The notes under the pieces were generated by a model, which did not search any database, had not been told where the DNA came from, and saw nothing but the letters and a program-made list of their open reading frames with translations. Made by a program: the position numbers and the translations under genes. A DNA stretch of 64,000 nucleotides from Algoriphagus sp. TR-M9 (GTDB lineage: Bacteria > Bacteroidota > Bacteroidia > Cytophagales > Cyclobacteriaceae), in contig NZ_CP115160.1 of assembly GCF_027594545.1 (NCBI RefSeq), positions 124,001 to 188,000 of the forward strand, in the 5' to 3' direction. The first letter of the stretch is position 1. The number at the start of each line of letters is the position of its first letter. Positions 33,759 through 43,972 of this stretch are shown one piece after another.

Positions 33759-34856
33759 ATGTACCTGAAGTCTCTGGAACTGCTCCAATTTAAAAATCAT
33801 GAAAAAACGCAAATGCAATTTTCCCAGGAAATCAATTGCATAGTAGGGCTGAATGGTAGCGGCAAAACCAATATTCTCGATGGAATCCACTACCTGTCAC
33901 TGACCAAAAGTGCGGTGCAGTCCAGTGATAGCTTAAATGTGATGCATGAGCGGGACTTCTTTGCGATCAAGGGGCAGTTTGAGCTAGGGCAAAAACCCCT
34001 GGAAGTGAGATGTACGGTGGAGCTAGGCAAGAAAAAACAGATTTATCAAAATGGGAAGGCCCTGGGTAAAGCCAGTGAGCACGTGGGGCTTTTGCCGCTG
34101 GTGCTGATTGCTCCTGATGATACAGAGCTCATCAAAGGTGGGAGTGAGGGAAGGAGAAAGTTCTTTGACGGGTTGCTTTCTCAGCTGGATCACAGCTATC
34201 TGGACCAATTGATCCGCTACCATCATTTCCTGAAGCAGCGCAATGCTCTGCTAAAACAGTTTGCGGAGACGGGCAGAAGAGACCTTACCTTGCTGGATAG
34301 CTATGATGCGGAGTTAATTGAGTTGAGCGGAAAGTTGGCGGTTCGTAGGAATGCTCTGCTCCAAGAAGTAGCTCCACTGCTGCAGAGCCATTATTCGGAA
34401 ATTTCTCAGGGACAGGAGCAGGTGAGCATAGTGTATGAGACGGAAGCTTTGAACACCGAATTTGAATCCTATTTCAAAAATTTGAGAAAAAAGGATTTCA
34501 TCACCAAAAACAGTAATGCGGGGATCCATAAAGACGATTTCAGTTTTTTGATCGGAGCGCATCCCATCCGGAAAATCGGGAGTCAGGGCCAGCAAAAGTC
34601 CTTTATTATAGCGCTGAAGCTTGCTCAGTTTCAGGTTTTCGAAAGAGACCGGAATGAAAAGCCACTTTTGCTGCTGGACGATATCTTTGATAAGCTGGAC
34701 GACCAGCGGATTGAGCAATTAATGGACTTGATTTCCGCGCATACATTTGGGCAGATATTTTTGACCGATGCGAGACCTGAGAGATCAAAGAAAATTTTAT
34801 CGGAATTGGACTCAGAGGTGGTTTTCTTTGGAGTGGAGAATGGGGTGTTGAAGTAA
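33759..34856 (+). CDS. recF: DNA replication and repair protein RecF
   Basis: 365 residues. MYLKSLELLQFKNHEKTQ, Walker A IVGLNGSGKTNILDGI (about 30-45), the signature SQGQQKSFIIALKLAQ (about 275-290), and Walker B PLLLLDDIFDKLD identify RecF, an SMC-like ATPase that loads RecA at gaps with RecO and RecR. It is not next to dnaA/dnaN here. Confidence 0.96.
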   Translation: MYLKSLELLQFKNHEKTQMQFSQEINCIVGLNGSGKTNILDGIHYLSLTKSAVQSSDSLNVMHERDFFAIKGQFELGQKPLEVRCTVELGKKKQIYQNGKALGKASEHVGLLPLVLIAPDDTELIKGGSEGRRKFFDGLLSQLDHSYLDQLIRYHHFLKQRNALLKQFAETGRRDLTLLDSYDAELIELSGKLAVRRNALLQEVAPLLQSHYSEISQGQEQVSIVYETEALNTEFESYFKNLRKKDFITKNSNAGIHKDDFSFLIGAHPIRKIGSQGQQKSFIIALKLAQFQVFERDRNEKPLLLLDDIFDKLDDQRIEQLMDLISAHTFGQIFLTDARPERSKKILSELDSEVVFFGVENGVLK

Positions 34857-34861
34857 TGAGC

Positions 34862-34887
34862 AAAAAAAAGAGGCCGAAGCCTCTTTT
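34862..34887 (-). terminator. Terminator after the nucleotidyltransferase gene
   Basis: Stem AAAAGAGGC / GCCTCTTTT with a four-base loop and an eight-base T run on the minus strand; it may also serve recF. Confidence 0.8.
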
Positions 34888-34890
34888 AAA

Positions 34891-35796
34891 TCAATTCCAT
34901 AATTTCTCCGGGTATTCACCGGAATCATGCAGCTTTTTCAGTGATTCTATCACCACAGGTTTGTCTTCGGTGTATGTGACCCCGAACCAGATCTTGCCTC
35001 TTTCCAGGATTTCAAATGCGGCTTCATCGGCCTGGATTAAATTATTGGCGACTGTAGGAATATAAAATTCTGATTTCAGGTTTTCGAGGTTTGCAGGGAG
35101 AAATTCATTCCACATTTTCTCAATGTCAGCAAAGACATCTTGATGGAATCCCCAGAAGTTCATACTAACCGGCGTATTTTCTGTGATTTCTAAAACTTCG
35201 TTTTCACCTTTACTTAAGATTTTCCCGTCCTCACGGGCAATAGAAGTCCTTTCTACCATGCCGATCAAGTGGCCTTTTTCATTGGTTTCGCAGACTCCTC
35301 GGCTCACTGTGCCATTCTCAGAAAGTACATTCTGTATTGCATAACCGACCATAGCGTGTAAGTCTGGTTTTACTTCAGTTTTGAGGAATTTTCCTATAGC
35401 ATCAAAAGCCTCTTTGCCGTAAAAATCATCTGCATTGATTACTGCGAATGGTTCTTTGATCGTGTCCTTGGCACAAAGAACCGCGTGCGCTGTGCCAAAA
35501 GGCTTTTTTCGGTCAGCCTGCTTCAGCGCTTCCGGTACGAAGCTGTCCAGGGATTGGATCACCCAGTCCACTTCTATTTTACCTTCCAGTTTGGGTAGGA
35601 AAATCTCTTTGGCTTCCTCTAAGATTTCTTCCCGTACGATAAGAACCACCTTGCCAAAACCGGCTCTGATGGCATCAAAAATTGAATATTCCAGTATTGT
35701 TTCGCCATTGGGCCCAAAGCCATCGATTTGTTTGTTGCCGCCATAGCGGCTGCCCATTCCGGCTGCTAGTACAAGTAAGGTTGGTTTCTGATTCAT
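34891..35796 (-). CDS. Sugar-phosphate nucleotidyltransferase
   Basis: 301 residues. The GT-A-like nucleotidyltransferase starts LLVLAAGMGSRYGGNKQID with the GxGxR signature, then FGTAHAVLCAKD and FAVINADDFYGKEAF (metal Asp). Sequences of this type are often encoded beside NahK-like kinases in Bacteroidota and join NTP to a sugar 1-phosphate. Here the kinase is 8 kb away (25693), so the link is by family only. Promoter at 35820-35850. Confidence 0.85.
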   Translation of the reverse strand: MNQKPTLLVLAAGMGSRYGGNKQIDGFGPNGETILEYSIFDAIRAGFGKVVLIVREEILEEAKEIFLPKLEGKIEVDWVIQSLDSFVPEALKQADRKKPFGTAHAVLCAKDTIKEPFAVINADDFYGKEAFDAIGKFLKTEVKPDLHAMVGYAIQNVLSENGTVSRGVCETNEKGHLIGMVERTSIAREDGKILSKGENEVLEITENTPVSMNFWGFHQDVFADIEKMWNEFLPANLENLKSEFYIPTVANNLIQADEAAFEILERGKIWFGVTYTEDKPVVIESLKKLHDSGEYPEKLWN

Positions 35797-35819
35797 AGTA
35801 GGTTTAATAAAACAGCAAG

Positions 35820-35850
35820 CAAAATTAGGTTTTTAACTGAGGCAAACAAG
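35820..35850 (-). promoter_or_regulatory. Promoter of the nucleotidyltransferase gene
   Basis: Minus strand: CTTG (35847-35850), 19 bases, perfect TAATTTTG (35820-35827), 23 bases before the ATG. Confidence 0.6.
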
Positions 35851-36076
35851 ATAGACTTGGTCTTTCATGAGGTGGGGTTGGTTTATGTGAAAACCCTAAT
35901 TTGATGAGTTTACTGTCTATAAATGGATTGTTGGTTTTCAAAATACCATAAAAATGCTTTTAGCTGCATGATTTGATGAGGAAGTGGGTAAAAAATTACC
36001 CTTGATATGAAGAATATTTAATTTTCTCCTTACTTTCATGCCGTAATCTCAAAAAACCATTTAACCAATTGAAAAA

Positions 36077-36415
36077 ATGAAAAAGATTGAAGCGATTATC
36101 AGGACTTCACGCTTTGACCAGATACACAAATGCGTGGCAGGGCTGGGAGTTAAGTTTCTGACCTTTTATGAAGTGAAAGGTATGGGCCTGGAGCATGCCA
36201 GACAGGAAATGTACCGAGGTGTGCCTTACGAGCCGGCTTACATCCCAAGGACTAAAATCGAAATCGTAACCGTAGAGGAATTGGTAGAGCCTGTGATCAA
36301 GTGCATCCTGACTGAAGGCAAAACCGGAGAGATAGGAGATGGAAAAATCTTCGTGTACGACGTGCTGGAAGCCTATCGCGTGAGAAACAACGATAAGGGC
36401 GAAAACGCACTTTAA
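36077..36415 (+). CDS. PII nitrogen regulatory protein
   Basis: 112 residues, aligning without gaps to E. coli GlnB through the T-loop. Kept: KKIEAII, EVKGMG (32-37), EMYRG, Tyr51, KIEIV, and the B-loop TGEIGDGKIFV. Changed: positions 38-40 are Leu-Glu-His in place of Arg-Gln-Lys, so the Gln39 that contacts MgATP/2-oxoglutarate is Glu. It lies 35 bases before amtB, the classic pair in which PII plugs the ammonium channel when nitrogen is plentiful. Whether Tyr51 is uridylylated is unknown. Confidence 0.93.
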   Translation: MKKIEAIIRTSRFDQIHKCVAGLGVKFLTFYEVKGMGLEHARQEMYRGVPYEPAYIPRTKIEIVTVEELVEPVIKCILTEGKTGEIGDGKIFVYDVLEAYRVRNNDKGENAL

Positions 36416-36450
36416 TCTTATTTATTCAACCACCGAACCTATTAATACTA

Positions 36451-37680
36451 ATGCAAGAATTATTTACCGTCAATAACTTATGGATGATGATCGCCACCAC
36501 TATGGTTTTCATCATGCACTTGGGATTTGCCAGTTTGGAAGCGGGGCTTACCCGATCTAAAAACACTGTTAATATTTTATTTAAAAACACCATTATTCCG
36601 GCGATAGGCTTATTGAGTTATGCCTTCGTGGGCTTTAATTTAATGTACCCGGGCGCTGACTATGCCGGATCCTTTTTTGGTTTTGCCGGATTTGGGCTTC
36701 CCCTTCCTGAAGGCTGGGACACTAGTAACTATAATGAGGGCTATACCTTCTTCACAGATTTTATTTTCCAGGCCATGTTTGCAGCTACGGCGGCGACTAT
36801 CGTATCTGGAGCAGTGGCTGAGCGTGTCAAATTGGGGCCATTTATCTTCTTTTCAGTGCTCTATGTGGCGATTTGCTATCCTATAGTAGGTATGTGGAAA
36901 TGGGGCGGAGGCTTCCTAGATGCTTTGGATACTTCATTTTATGATTTTGCGGGCTCTACCATAGTACACTCTGTGGGGGGCTGGGGAGCTTTAGTAGGAG
37001 CAGCTTTGCTAGGGCCGAGGCTAGGCAAATACACTTCTAGAGGCATGACGGCTATCCCGGGACATAATATTCCCTTAGCCACCTTTGGTGTGTTCCTGCT
37101 ATGGTTTGGCTGGTTTGGCTTCAATGGAGGTTCTGTATTGAGTGCAGATCCAGGATTGGTGTCCAAGGTTTTTGTGACCACCAGTTTGGCAGCCGCAGCG
37201 GGAGCTTTTGGAGCATTGATTGTTTCCTATTTGATGTTTAAAACTTACGATATCACCATGGTGCTGAACGGGATACTTGCCGGCTTGGTAGGGATCACGG
37301 CTGGTGCGGATCAGATGGGGGTGACTTCTTCTGTCATCATCGGATTAGTAGGTGGTGGATTGATCGTTTTCGCAGTAGTGTTCTTTGACAAGATCAAAGT
37401 AGATGACCCTGTGGGAGCTATTTCGGTTCACTTAGTAGGTGGTATCTGGGGGACTTTGGCCGTGGGGATATTCGGCGACTTGGCGAGTATGAGTCAGTTT
37501 ATCTCCCAGTTGATCGGAGTAGTGTCTGTGGGTGTGTTCTGTGTGATTTTCTCAGGGGTAATCTTCTTTGTGATGAAAAAGACAGTAGGGATCAGAGTGG
37601 ATGAAAAAGAGGAGACAGAAGGCCTGGATATCAACGAGCACAGCATGAGAGCTTATCCGGATTTTGCCACCAAAGATTAA
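36451..37680 (+). CDS. amtB: Ammonium transporter
   Basis: 409 residues, 11 membrane helices. N-terminal MMIATTMVFIMHLGFASLEAG, the twin-His pore region (VHSVGGWGALVGA and VHLVGGIWGTLAVG) and the signature FGWFGFNGGS are present. It imports ammonium across the inner membrane. Co-transcribed with the PII gene, and closed by a strong terminator at 37711-37741. Confidence 0.96.
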   Translation: MQELFTVNNLWMMIATTMVFIMHLGFASLEAGLTRSKNTVNILFKNTIIPAIGLLSYAFVGFNLMYPGADYAGSFFGFAGFGLPLPEGWDTSNYNEGYTFFTDFIFQAMFAATAATIVSGAVAERVKLGPFIFFSVLYVAICYPIVGMWKWGGGFLDALDTSFYDFAGSTIVHSVGGWGALVGAALLGPRLGKYTSRGMTAIPGHNIPLATFGVFLLWFGWFGFNGGSVLSADPGLVSKVFVTTSLAAAAGAFGALIVSYLMFKTYDITMVLNGILAGLVGITAGADQMGVTSSVIIGLVGGGLIVFAVVFFDKIKVDDPVGAISVHLVGGIWGTLAVGIFGDLASMSQFISQLIGVVSVGVFCVIFSGVIFFVMKKTVGIRVDEKEETEGLDINEHSMRAYPDFATKD

Positions 37681-37710
37681 TTAGAATTATTTCCAACTAC
37701 CACAATAAAG

Positions 37711-37741
37711 AAAGCCCCGGTCAGAGATGATCGGGGCTTTT
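37711..37741 (+). terminator. Terminator after amtB
   Basis: 13-bp GC-rich stem (AAAGCCCCGGTCA / TGATCGGGGCTTT, one wobble), GAGA loop, T run. Confidence 0.88.
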
Positions 37742-37745
37742 GACA

Positions 37746-37934
37746 TTAAATCGCGGGTTCGAAATAGCGATTTAAAATGGGGTTGTGAATTTTGCCAAAC
37801 ATCAGGTAACACCAGTCTTTAAATTCATTTAGCTCTATCGGGCTAATTAAGCTTAAGCCTTTTTTCAGCTCCCGTTCAAACAAATACTTGGAAAAGCTGA
37901 CCTTTTGTAAGATAGTCTTCACATATTCGATCAT
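37746..37934 (-). CDS. Small conserved-looking protein (62 aa)
   Basis: 62 residues. MIEYVKTILQKVSFSKYLFERELKK then a helical region ending WCYLMFG. No signal or membrane segment. It has the look of a short, conserved cytosolic Cytophagales protein, but I cannot name a family. Isolated: convergent with amtB and divergent from batD. Confidence 0.6.
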   Translation of the reverse strand: MIEYVKTILQKVSFSKYLFERELKKGLSLISPIELNEFKDWCYLMFGKIHNPILNRYFEPAI

Positions 37935-38049
37935 AGTCTAAAGAGTTTAAGGGTTTATTAACTGATTTTAAGTTTCGATACGAAGTCATTTACAGAGATG
38001 TTGCGTTATTTTAGAATTCAAAGAGTAGAAAATCCCTATTTTCGCAATT

Positions 38050-39501
38050 ATGATTAAAACGCTTATCCAATTCCTTTTCGTATGTGGTTTTTTCCTTATT
38101 TCTGGAATAACCCTGGCTCAGGAAGTCGAGATAGAGCTGGGCTCGGATGAGATCGGACTGAACGAAACTTTCACTATCAAAGTAACCCTCAGTAACGAAA
38201 AAATCAAGTCTTACGACCAGTTTCCTGATATCCCCAGCTTTCAGAAGCAGGGAATTTCCCAGTCCTCTTCTATGAATCTGATCAATGGTCAGATGAGTAG
38301 TACCAATAGCATTATTCAATACTATAAGCCTTCCCGCAAGGGAGAGTTTACTTTGCCTTCCTTCGAGGTGGCTATCAATGGTAAAAATTATTCCTCGCCC
38401 GGCAAGACCATTACCGTGGGAGATCCTGCAGTAAGCTCTGGGAGAAGTGGGAGAAATTCCGTAGATCCATTTGCAGACTTTTTTGGAAGATCACAAGCTT
38501 CCGAGCCTGAATATGTGGAACTGGACGATGATGCATTTTTCTCAGTTTCTGTGGACAAAGAGGAGGTCTATCAGGGGGAAGGTTTTAATCTTAGCTTGGC
38601 ATTTTACATGTCGGAGGCAAATCAGGCACCTTTTCAGTTTCATGAGCCTGGCAGGCAATTGGATGATATTCTGAAGAAAATCAAGCCAGCAAATGCCTGG
38701 GAGGAAAACTTCAACATTACCAATATAGAGCCAGAACAAGTCACCATCAATGGCAAACGCTGGACAAAATTTAAAGTGTATGAAGCTACATTTTTCCCCT
38801 TTTCTGATGGACAAATAGAGATTCCCCAGATTCCCTGGGAGATGATAAAATACCGGGTGGCGAAAAATCCTACTTTCTTTGGTGCAAATCGACAGGAAGA
38901 TTTCAAAACCTTCTATTCCAACCCCAAAACCATCACAGTAAAACCCCTTCCTCCGCATCCACTCAAAAATGAAGTGAGCGTAGGTCAATTCCAACTCAGA
39001 GAGAACATCAAGAATATTGAAGTGGAAACCGGGCAAGGGTTTGATTACAGCTTTGGGATTACCGGGGTAGGGAATATCAATGCGATTTCGGCTCCTAAGC
39101 GGGTTTCTTCGGCCAATATCAATACCTACGACCCAAATGTAAGACAGCAAATCAATCGCGGGTATGGAAGAGTATCAGGGATCAAAGAGTTTAATTATTA
39201 CATTACTATAAACGAGGCAGGTGAAGTGGATTTGGCCAATAACTTCGAATGGATTTACTTCGACCCCGAAAAAGCCGTGTATGATACGCTGAAGCCCGCT
39301 GCTCAAATCACGGTGGTAGGTGAAAGTAAAGTGAACCAAGCAATCTCTAGCCAGCGCCTGGGAGGGCTTTATGATCGGATTTCCAGCGAAGACAACAGGT
39401 TTTTAAACGAGAAATATAAGTACTATTTTACAGCCGCAATCAACGTACTTCTTTTGCTAGCAGTTGGTTTATTGGCACTATTGATAATCAGAAAGAAATA
39501 A
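38050..39501 (+). CDS. batD: BatD-like protein
   Basis: 483 residues. Signal peptide (about 1-23, ending TLAQ), then repeated Ig-like beta domains of the BatD (oxygen tolerance) family: [53 protein letters not shown]. It ends with a membrane helix (about 460-480) and a short basic tail (IIRKK). BatD is usually part of a batABCDE cluster with MoxR and VWA proteins; none is present here. Its stop overlaps the aroC start by 1 base (TAATG), so it is in operon with aroC. Confidence 0.85.
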   Translation: MIKTLIQFLFVCGFFLISGITLAQEVEIELGSDEIGLNETFTIKVTLSNEKIKSYDQFPDIPSFQKQGISQSSSMNLINGQMSSTNSIIQYYKPSRKGEFTLPSFEVAINGKNYSSPGKTITVGDPAVSSGRSGRNSVDPFADFFGRSQASEPEYVELDDDAFFSVSVDKEEVYQGEGFNLSLAFYMSEANQAPFQFHEPGRQLDDILKKIKPANAWEENFNITNIEPEQVTINGKRWTKFKVYEATFFPFSDGQIEIPQIPWEMIKYRVAKNPTFFGANRQEDFKTFYSNPKTITVKPLPPHPLKNEVSVGQFQLRENIKNIEVETGQGFDYSFGITGVGNINAISAPKRVSSANINTYDPNVRQQINRGYGRVSGIKEFNYYITINEAGEVDLANNFEWIYFDPEKAVYDTLKPAAQITVVGESKVNQAISSQRLGGLYDRISSEDNRFLNEKYKYYFTAAINVLLLLAVGLLALLIIRKK

Positions 39502-40586
39502 TGGGTAATTCATTTGGGAAGCTATTCAAGATCACCACTTTTGGTGAGTCTCATGGGCAAGCTTTAGGGGTAATCATAGAAGGGTGCCCGGCAGGACTGG
39601 AACTTGATGAAAGTAAGATAATCGCTGAAATGCAGCGGCGCAAACCAGGTCAGTCCAAAATTACCACCCAGCGCAAGGAGGAAGATGAGATCCAGATCAA
39701 ATCTGGGGTATTTGAGGGAAAAACCACAGGTACTCCCATCGGAATAGTGATCAATAACTCCGACCAAAAGAGTAAGGATTACTCGCATATTTCGGACAAA
39801 TTCCGCCCATCTCATGCAGACTATACTTACTTTACCAAGTATGGAATCAGGGATTATAGGGGTGGAGGAAGAAGCTCTGCCAGAGAAACTGCCGCAAGGG
39901 TGGCTGCTGGAGCTATTGCAAAGCAACTACTCGAGACCAAAGGCATATCCATACAGGCTTTTGTATCCCAGGTGGGCGACTTGAAGTTGGAGAAGCACTA
40001 CGGGGAGTTGGACTTGGCAAAAGCAGAAGAAAATATCATTCGCTGTCCAGACCCGGAGACTGCGGCCCAAATGATTGATTTGATAGATGGAGTGCGAAAG
40101 GACAGGGACACCATAGGAGGAGTGGTCAGCTGCGTGATCAAAAATACACCTGCGGGAATCGGAGAGCCGGTATTTGACCGATTGCATGCTGAGCTGGGCA
40201 AAGCCATGCTCGGGATCAATGCAGTGAAAGGATTTGAGTATGGAAGCGGTTTTGAAGGTGTGAAAATGAGAGGTTCTGAGCACAACGATGCTTTCGTGCA
40301 AGAAGGAGATGCAGTGAAAACCAAAACCAATTATTCCGGAGGAATCCAAGGCGGGATTTCTAATGGGGAAGATATTTATTTCAATGTGGCCTTTAAGCCC
40401 GTAGCTACCATTATGATAGATCAGGAGTCAGTAAATGAATCCGGTGAGGCAGTGACAGTTTCAGGAAAGGGACGTCATGATCCGTGCGTAGTGCCTAGAG
40501 CTGTACCGATTGTGGAAGCTATGGCTGCCTTGGTCATAGTCGATTACATTTTGTTGGCAAAAAGCAATAAACTGCAGGACTTTTAA
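39501..40586 (+). CDS. aroC: Chorismate synthase
   Basis: 361 residues. [22 protein letters not shown] (FMN site), [13 protein letters not shown], and [20 protein letters not shown] are the three family signatures. It converts EPSP to chorismate with reduced FMN, the last shikimate step. The start codon shares one base with the batD stop, implying translational coupling; an odd pairing functionally. Confidence 0.97.
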   Translation: MGNSFGKLFKITTFGESHGQALGVIIEGCPAGLELDESKIIAEMQRRKPGQSKITTQRKEEDEIQIKSGVFEGKTTGTPIGIVINNSDQKSKDYSHISDKFRPSHADYTYFTKYGIRDYRGGGRSSARETAARVAAGAIAKQLLETKGISIQAFVSQVGDLKLEKHYGELDLAKAEENIIRCPDPETAAQMIDLIDGVRKDRDTIGGVVSCVIKNTPAGIGEPVFDRLHAELGKAMLGINAVKGFEYGSGFEGVKMRGSEHNDAFVQEGDAVKTKTNYSGGIQGGISNGEDIYFNVAFKPVATIMIDQESVNESGEAVTVSGKGRHDPCVVPRAVPIVEAMAALVIVDYILLAKSNKLQDF

Positions 40587-40597
40587 CCCAAATATAT

Positions 40598-41926
40598 ATG
40601 CTTAGAAAAATACCCTTACATACCAAGATCATCATCGGGCTTGTGCTTGGACTGATCTTTGGCTTGGTCATCATCAAGACTTCCATACCGAATTCCTTTA
40701 CGATCGATTTCATCAAGCCGATTGGGACTATTTTCATTAACTCACTTAAAATGATCGCAGTGCCGCTGGTGTTGGCGTCACTGATTGTAGGGGTTTCCAA
40801 CTTGGGCGATGTCTCTAAATTGAGCAGGATAGGCGGCAAAACCATTGCTACTTACCTGTGTACTACTGTTATTGCTGTGTCGATAGGCTTGATTTTGGTC
40901 AATGTATTCCAGCCCGGCAAAAGTCTTCCCGCGGAGACCCGGGAGAATCTCATGAGTCTCTACGAGGGAGATGCTGGCTCCAGGGTGGGACAAGCCGCAG
41001 AATTACAAAAGCAAAGCCCCTTGCAGCCTTTGGTGGATATAGTTCCAGATAACGTGTTTCGTGCGACCACGGACAATGCTGCCATGCTTCAGGTGGTTTT
41101 CTTTGCGATTTTGGTAGGGATAGCCCTGCTGAAAATACCCAAAGCTAAAGCTGATCCGGTGGTGGCGTTTTTTGACGGGATGAACGAAGTGATCATACAG
41201 ATCGTGAACTTCATTATGTTGATAGCCCCATATGGGGTATTTGCTTTGATGGCATCTCTGATCGTGGAAATTGCCGGAGATAATCCGGATTCAGCATTAC
41301 AGTTACTATTGGCTTTGCTGAAATATACTTTGGTGGTAGTAGGTGGGTTGTTTACGCTGATACTGGTGGTGTATCCTGGAATATTGATGGCCTTCACTAA
41401 GGTTAAATACAAGGATTTCTTCCAGGCCATTCGCCCTGCGCAATTGTTGGCTTTTTCTACCAGTTCTAGTTCTGCGACTCTTCCAGTGACCATGAAGCAG
41501 GTGGAGGAAGAGCTGGGGGTTTCTGAAGAGGTTTCTAGCTTTGTGTTGCCACTCGGCGCCACGGTGAATATGGACGGCACGAGTTTGTACCAAGGTGTGG
41601 CAGCTGTTTTTATAGCCCAGGCTCTTGGAATGGACTTGAGTTTGACCCAGCAGTTGATGATAGTTTTGACTGCAACGCTAGCTTCAATCGGATCTGCGGG
41701 AGTTCCGGGAGCGGGATTGATTATGTTGATTATTGTGTTGGAATCCATTGGAGTTCCAGCGGCTGGTATTGCATTGATTATTGCGCCGGATCGTATTTTG
41801 GATATGTTCCGTACGGTGGTAAATGTAACTGGTGACGCGACAGTTTGTACCATTGTAGCGAGTACAGAAGGGGAATTACCAGACGGCTTAATCAGAAAGT
41901 CTAATCCGCTGACGCCGAATGAGTAA
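40598..41926 (+). CDS. Dicarboxylate/amino acid:cation symporter (DAACS)
   Basis: 442 residues, eight membrane helices and two re-entrant hairpins. The hairpin motif FSTSSSSATLPVT and the TM7 motif NMDGTSLYQGVAAVFIAQ, then GVPGAG, identify the GltP/DctA family, which uses Na+ or H+ to import glutamate, aspartate or C4-dicarboxylates. It starts 11 bases after aroC, so it is probably the third gene of the batD-aroC transcript, ended by the terminator at 41953-41989. Confidence 0.93.
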   Translation: MLRKIPLHTKIIIGLVLGLIFGLVIIKTSIPNSFTIDFIKPIGTIFINSLKMIAVPLVLASLIVGVSNLGDVSKLSRIGGKTIATYLCTTVIAVSIGLILVNVFQPGKSLPAETRENLMSLYEGDAGSRVGQAAELQKQSPLQPLVDIVPDNVFRATTDNAAMLQVVFFAILVGIALLKIPKAKADPVVAFFDGMNEVIIQIVNFIMLIAPYGVFALMASLIVEIAGDNPDSALQLLLALLKYTLVVVGGLFTLILVVYPGILMAFTKVKYKDFFQAIRPAQLLAFSTSSSSATLPVTMKQVEEELGVSEEVSSFVLPLGATVNMDGTSLYQGVAAVFIAQALGMDLSLTQQLMIVLTATLASIGSAGVPGAGLIMLIIVLESIGVPAAGIALIIAPDRILDMFRTVVNVTGDATVCTIVASTEGELPDGLIRKSNPLTPNE

Positions 41927-41952
41927 GTGAATATTTGGCTAATTAATCTAAT

Positions 41953-41989
41953 AAAAATGGCCCCATCAGCTCTGACGGGGCCATTTTTA
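41953..41989. terminator. Bidirectional terminator
   Basis: 12-bp stem AAAAATGGCCCC / GGGGCCATTTTT with an inner TCAG/CTGA; A-rich and T-rich flanks serve both convergent genes. Confidence 0.9.
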
Positions 41990-42009
41990 TTATTAGGGAT
42001 AGACCTAAT

Positions 42010-43410
42010 TTACTTCAAACTCCCAGTCATTTCCTCTGGCTTCACCCATTCATCAAATTGCTCAGACGTGAGTAAGTTCAAAGCGATAGCAGCTTCTCTT
42101 AGGCTTGTGCCTTCTTTATGGGCTTTTTTGGCAATGGCAGCAGCATTTTCGTAGCCTATATGGGTATTCAAGGCAGTGACTAGCATCAGCGAGTTCTCCA
42201 GATGTCTTTGGATCATCGGCGTGTTTGGCTCGATTCCGACAGCACAGTTGTCATTGAAGGAAACGCAAGCATCTCCGATCAGTCGGGCTGACTGAAGGAA
42301 ATTTGCTGCGATCAATGGCTTGAAGACATTCAGTTCAAAATGCCCTGTGGCGCCACCTACGGAAATCGCTACGTCATTTCCCATTACCTGAGCAGCCACC
42401 ATCGTCAAGGCTTCCACCTGGGTAGGGTTTACTTTTCCAGGCATGATAGAGGAACCAGGTTCATTTTCGGGGATTAATATCTCTGCAATGCCTGATCTAG
42501 GGCCTGAGGACAGCATCCTTACGTCATTAGCGATTTTCATCAAAGAAACCGCCAATTGCTTCAGGGCTCCGTGAGACTCCACCATGGCATCGTGAGCAGC
42601 AAGTGCTTCAAATTTATTTTCTGCTGTCACGAAAGGCTGTCCAGAAAGCTCAGCGATTTTCTTTGCAACTAGCTCAGAATATCCTTTTGGAGTATTAAGA
42701 CCAGTTCCTACCGCTGTTCCTCCCAATGCTAATTCTGAAAGGTGGGAAAGTGTATTTCTCAATGCTTTTAATCCATGGTTGAGTTGAGCCACATAGCCAG
42801 AAAACTCCTGGCCTAGCGTAAGCGGGGTAGCATCCATGAAATGCGTACGTCCGATTTTCACCACATCTTTAAATGCTTCGGCTTTTTGGGCTAAAGTATC
42901 TCTTAGCTTTTCCACACCTGGGATGGTAGTTTCCATCACCATTTTATATGCAGCAATGTGCATAGCGGTAGGATAGGTGTCATTGGAAGACTGGGATTTG
43001 TTTACATCGTCATTAGGGTGGATTTTCTTTTTGGCATCTTCTAGAGAGCCTCCCAATAGCACATGAGCTCTATAGGCAATTACCTCATTTGAGTTCATGT
43101 TGGACTGGGTACCGGAACCGGTCTGCCAAACTACCAGCGGGAATTGCTCGTCATGTTTTCCTTCCAGAATTTCATCACATACCTTACCGATGATGTCAGA
43201 CTTTTCCTGTTCTAAAACCCCCAGTTCAGCATTGGTCTGAGCAGCGGCTTTTTTCAAAATGGCAAATGCCCGGATGATTTCAATGGGCATGCGGTTTTTT
43301 TCGCCTCCAATTTTGAAATTGTTGATTGACCGCTGGGTCTGGGCGCCCCAGTATTTGTCCGCAGGTACCTCTACAGGCCCCATGGTGTCTTTTTCTATTC
43401 GAATGCTCAT
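42010..43410 (-). CDS. fumC: Fumarate hydratase, class II
   Basis: 466 residues. N-terminal [34 protein letters not shown], and the fumarase/aspartase signature [11 protein letters not shown], with the catalytic Ser in this loop. It interconverts fumarate and malate in the TCA cycle; class II needs no iron-sulfur cluster. Aspartase shares the fold, but the sequence pattern near the N-terminus is that of fumarase. Confidence 0.95.
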   Translation of the reverse strand: MSIRIEKDTMGPVEVPADKYWGAQTQRSINNFKIGGEKNRMPIEIIRAFAILKKAAAQTNAELGVLEQEKSDIIGKVCDEILEGKHDEQFPLVVWQTGSGTQSNMNSNEVIAYRAHVLLGGSLEDAKKKIHPNDDVNKSQSSNDTYPTAMHIAAYKMVMETTIPGVEKLRDTLAQKAEAFKDVVKIGRTHFMDATPLTLGQEFSGYVAQLNHGLKALRNTLSHLSELALGGTAVGTGLNTPKGYSELVAKKIAELSGQPFVTAENKFEALAAHDAMVESHGALKQLAVSLMKIANDVRMLSSGPRSGIAEILIPENEPGSSIMPGKVNPTQVEALTMVAAQVMGNDVAISVGGATGHFELNVFKPLIAANFLQSARLIGDACVSFNDNCAVGIEPNTPMIQRHLENSLMLVTALNTHIGYENAAAIAKKAHKEGTSLREAAIALNLLTSEQFDEWVKPEEMTGSLK

Positions 43411-43485
43411 AGCTTGAGTTTTATTGTTGTGATTTCAGCTCGCTAAATTAAGGGCTGGAGGCTTTTTTCCCTAAAGTGCAGGCAT

Positions 43486-43971
43486 TTAATCCTTCATCTG
43501 AAAATTGATCAATTGGTGGAAGACTTTTCGGGATGCTTTTACCTGTCTATTGAAAAAGTAAATGGCCAGAAAGTAATTGCTCAAACCTAAGCCACTGCAA
43601 ATAATGGCATAGGTGTAATTCGGAATCAAGAAAACATACAAAGCGGTGAAGGCTAGAAGAACCACAGTCCAAAAAATCAGGAAAAACAAAGCGCCTGGGA
43701 ATAACTTATAATCAATGAAAATGATGCTTCCTCTAGGCGTGTCCTCTATTTTTCCCAGCAGCAAGGGGAGAAAGGTGTCGCTCTTGTCCACAACCTTGGA
43801 AATACGGAATCCATTCTGACCTACGATGCCATTGAACACCGCATCTGATTTCTTTTGTGATCTTTTATCCAGATAGTTGACCTCGCGGGTGACCCGGTTT
43901 AGGTAATAGAGTACCTCCTCCTTGGGGTGGGAGCTGACTAAGGTTTCGCTATCGTATGGTAAAAGGTTCAA
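43486..43971 (-). CDS. Two-helix membrane protein, unknown function
   Basis: 161 residues, TTG start 1 base after the ridA stop, suggesting translational coupling. The first ~90 residues are soluble and resemble a small beta domain (GFRISKVVDKSDTFLPLLLGKIED); two membrane helices follow at about 92-112 and 118-137, with a basic tail. I do not recognise a family. Confidence 0.7.
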   Translation of the reverse strand: MNLLPYDSETLVSSHPKEEVLYYLNRVTREVNYLDKRSQKKSDAVFNGIVGQNGFRISKVVDKSDTFLPLLLGKIEDTPRGSIIFIDYKLFPGALFFLIFWTVVLLAFTALYVFLIPNYTYAIICSGLGLSNYFLAIYFFNRQVKASRKVFHQLINFQMKD

Positions 43972-43972
43972 G

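Noticed and set aside
38542..39150. 202-codon minus-strand frame inside batD
   Set aside because: Lies wholly within batD; no family features.
41089..41853. Long minus-strand frame (254 codons) within the symporter gene
   Set aside because: Antisense shadow of a clear DAACS symporter; the translation is Thr/Ile-rich and low complexity.
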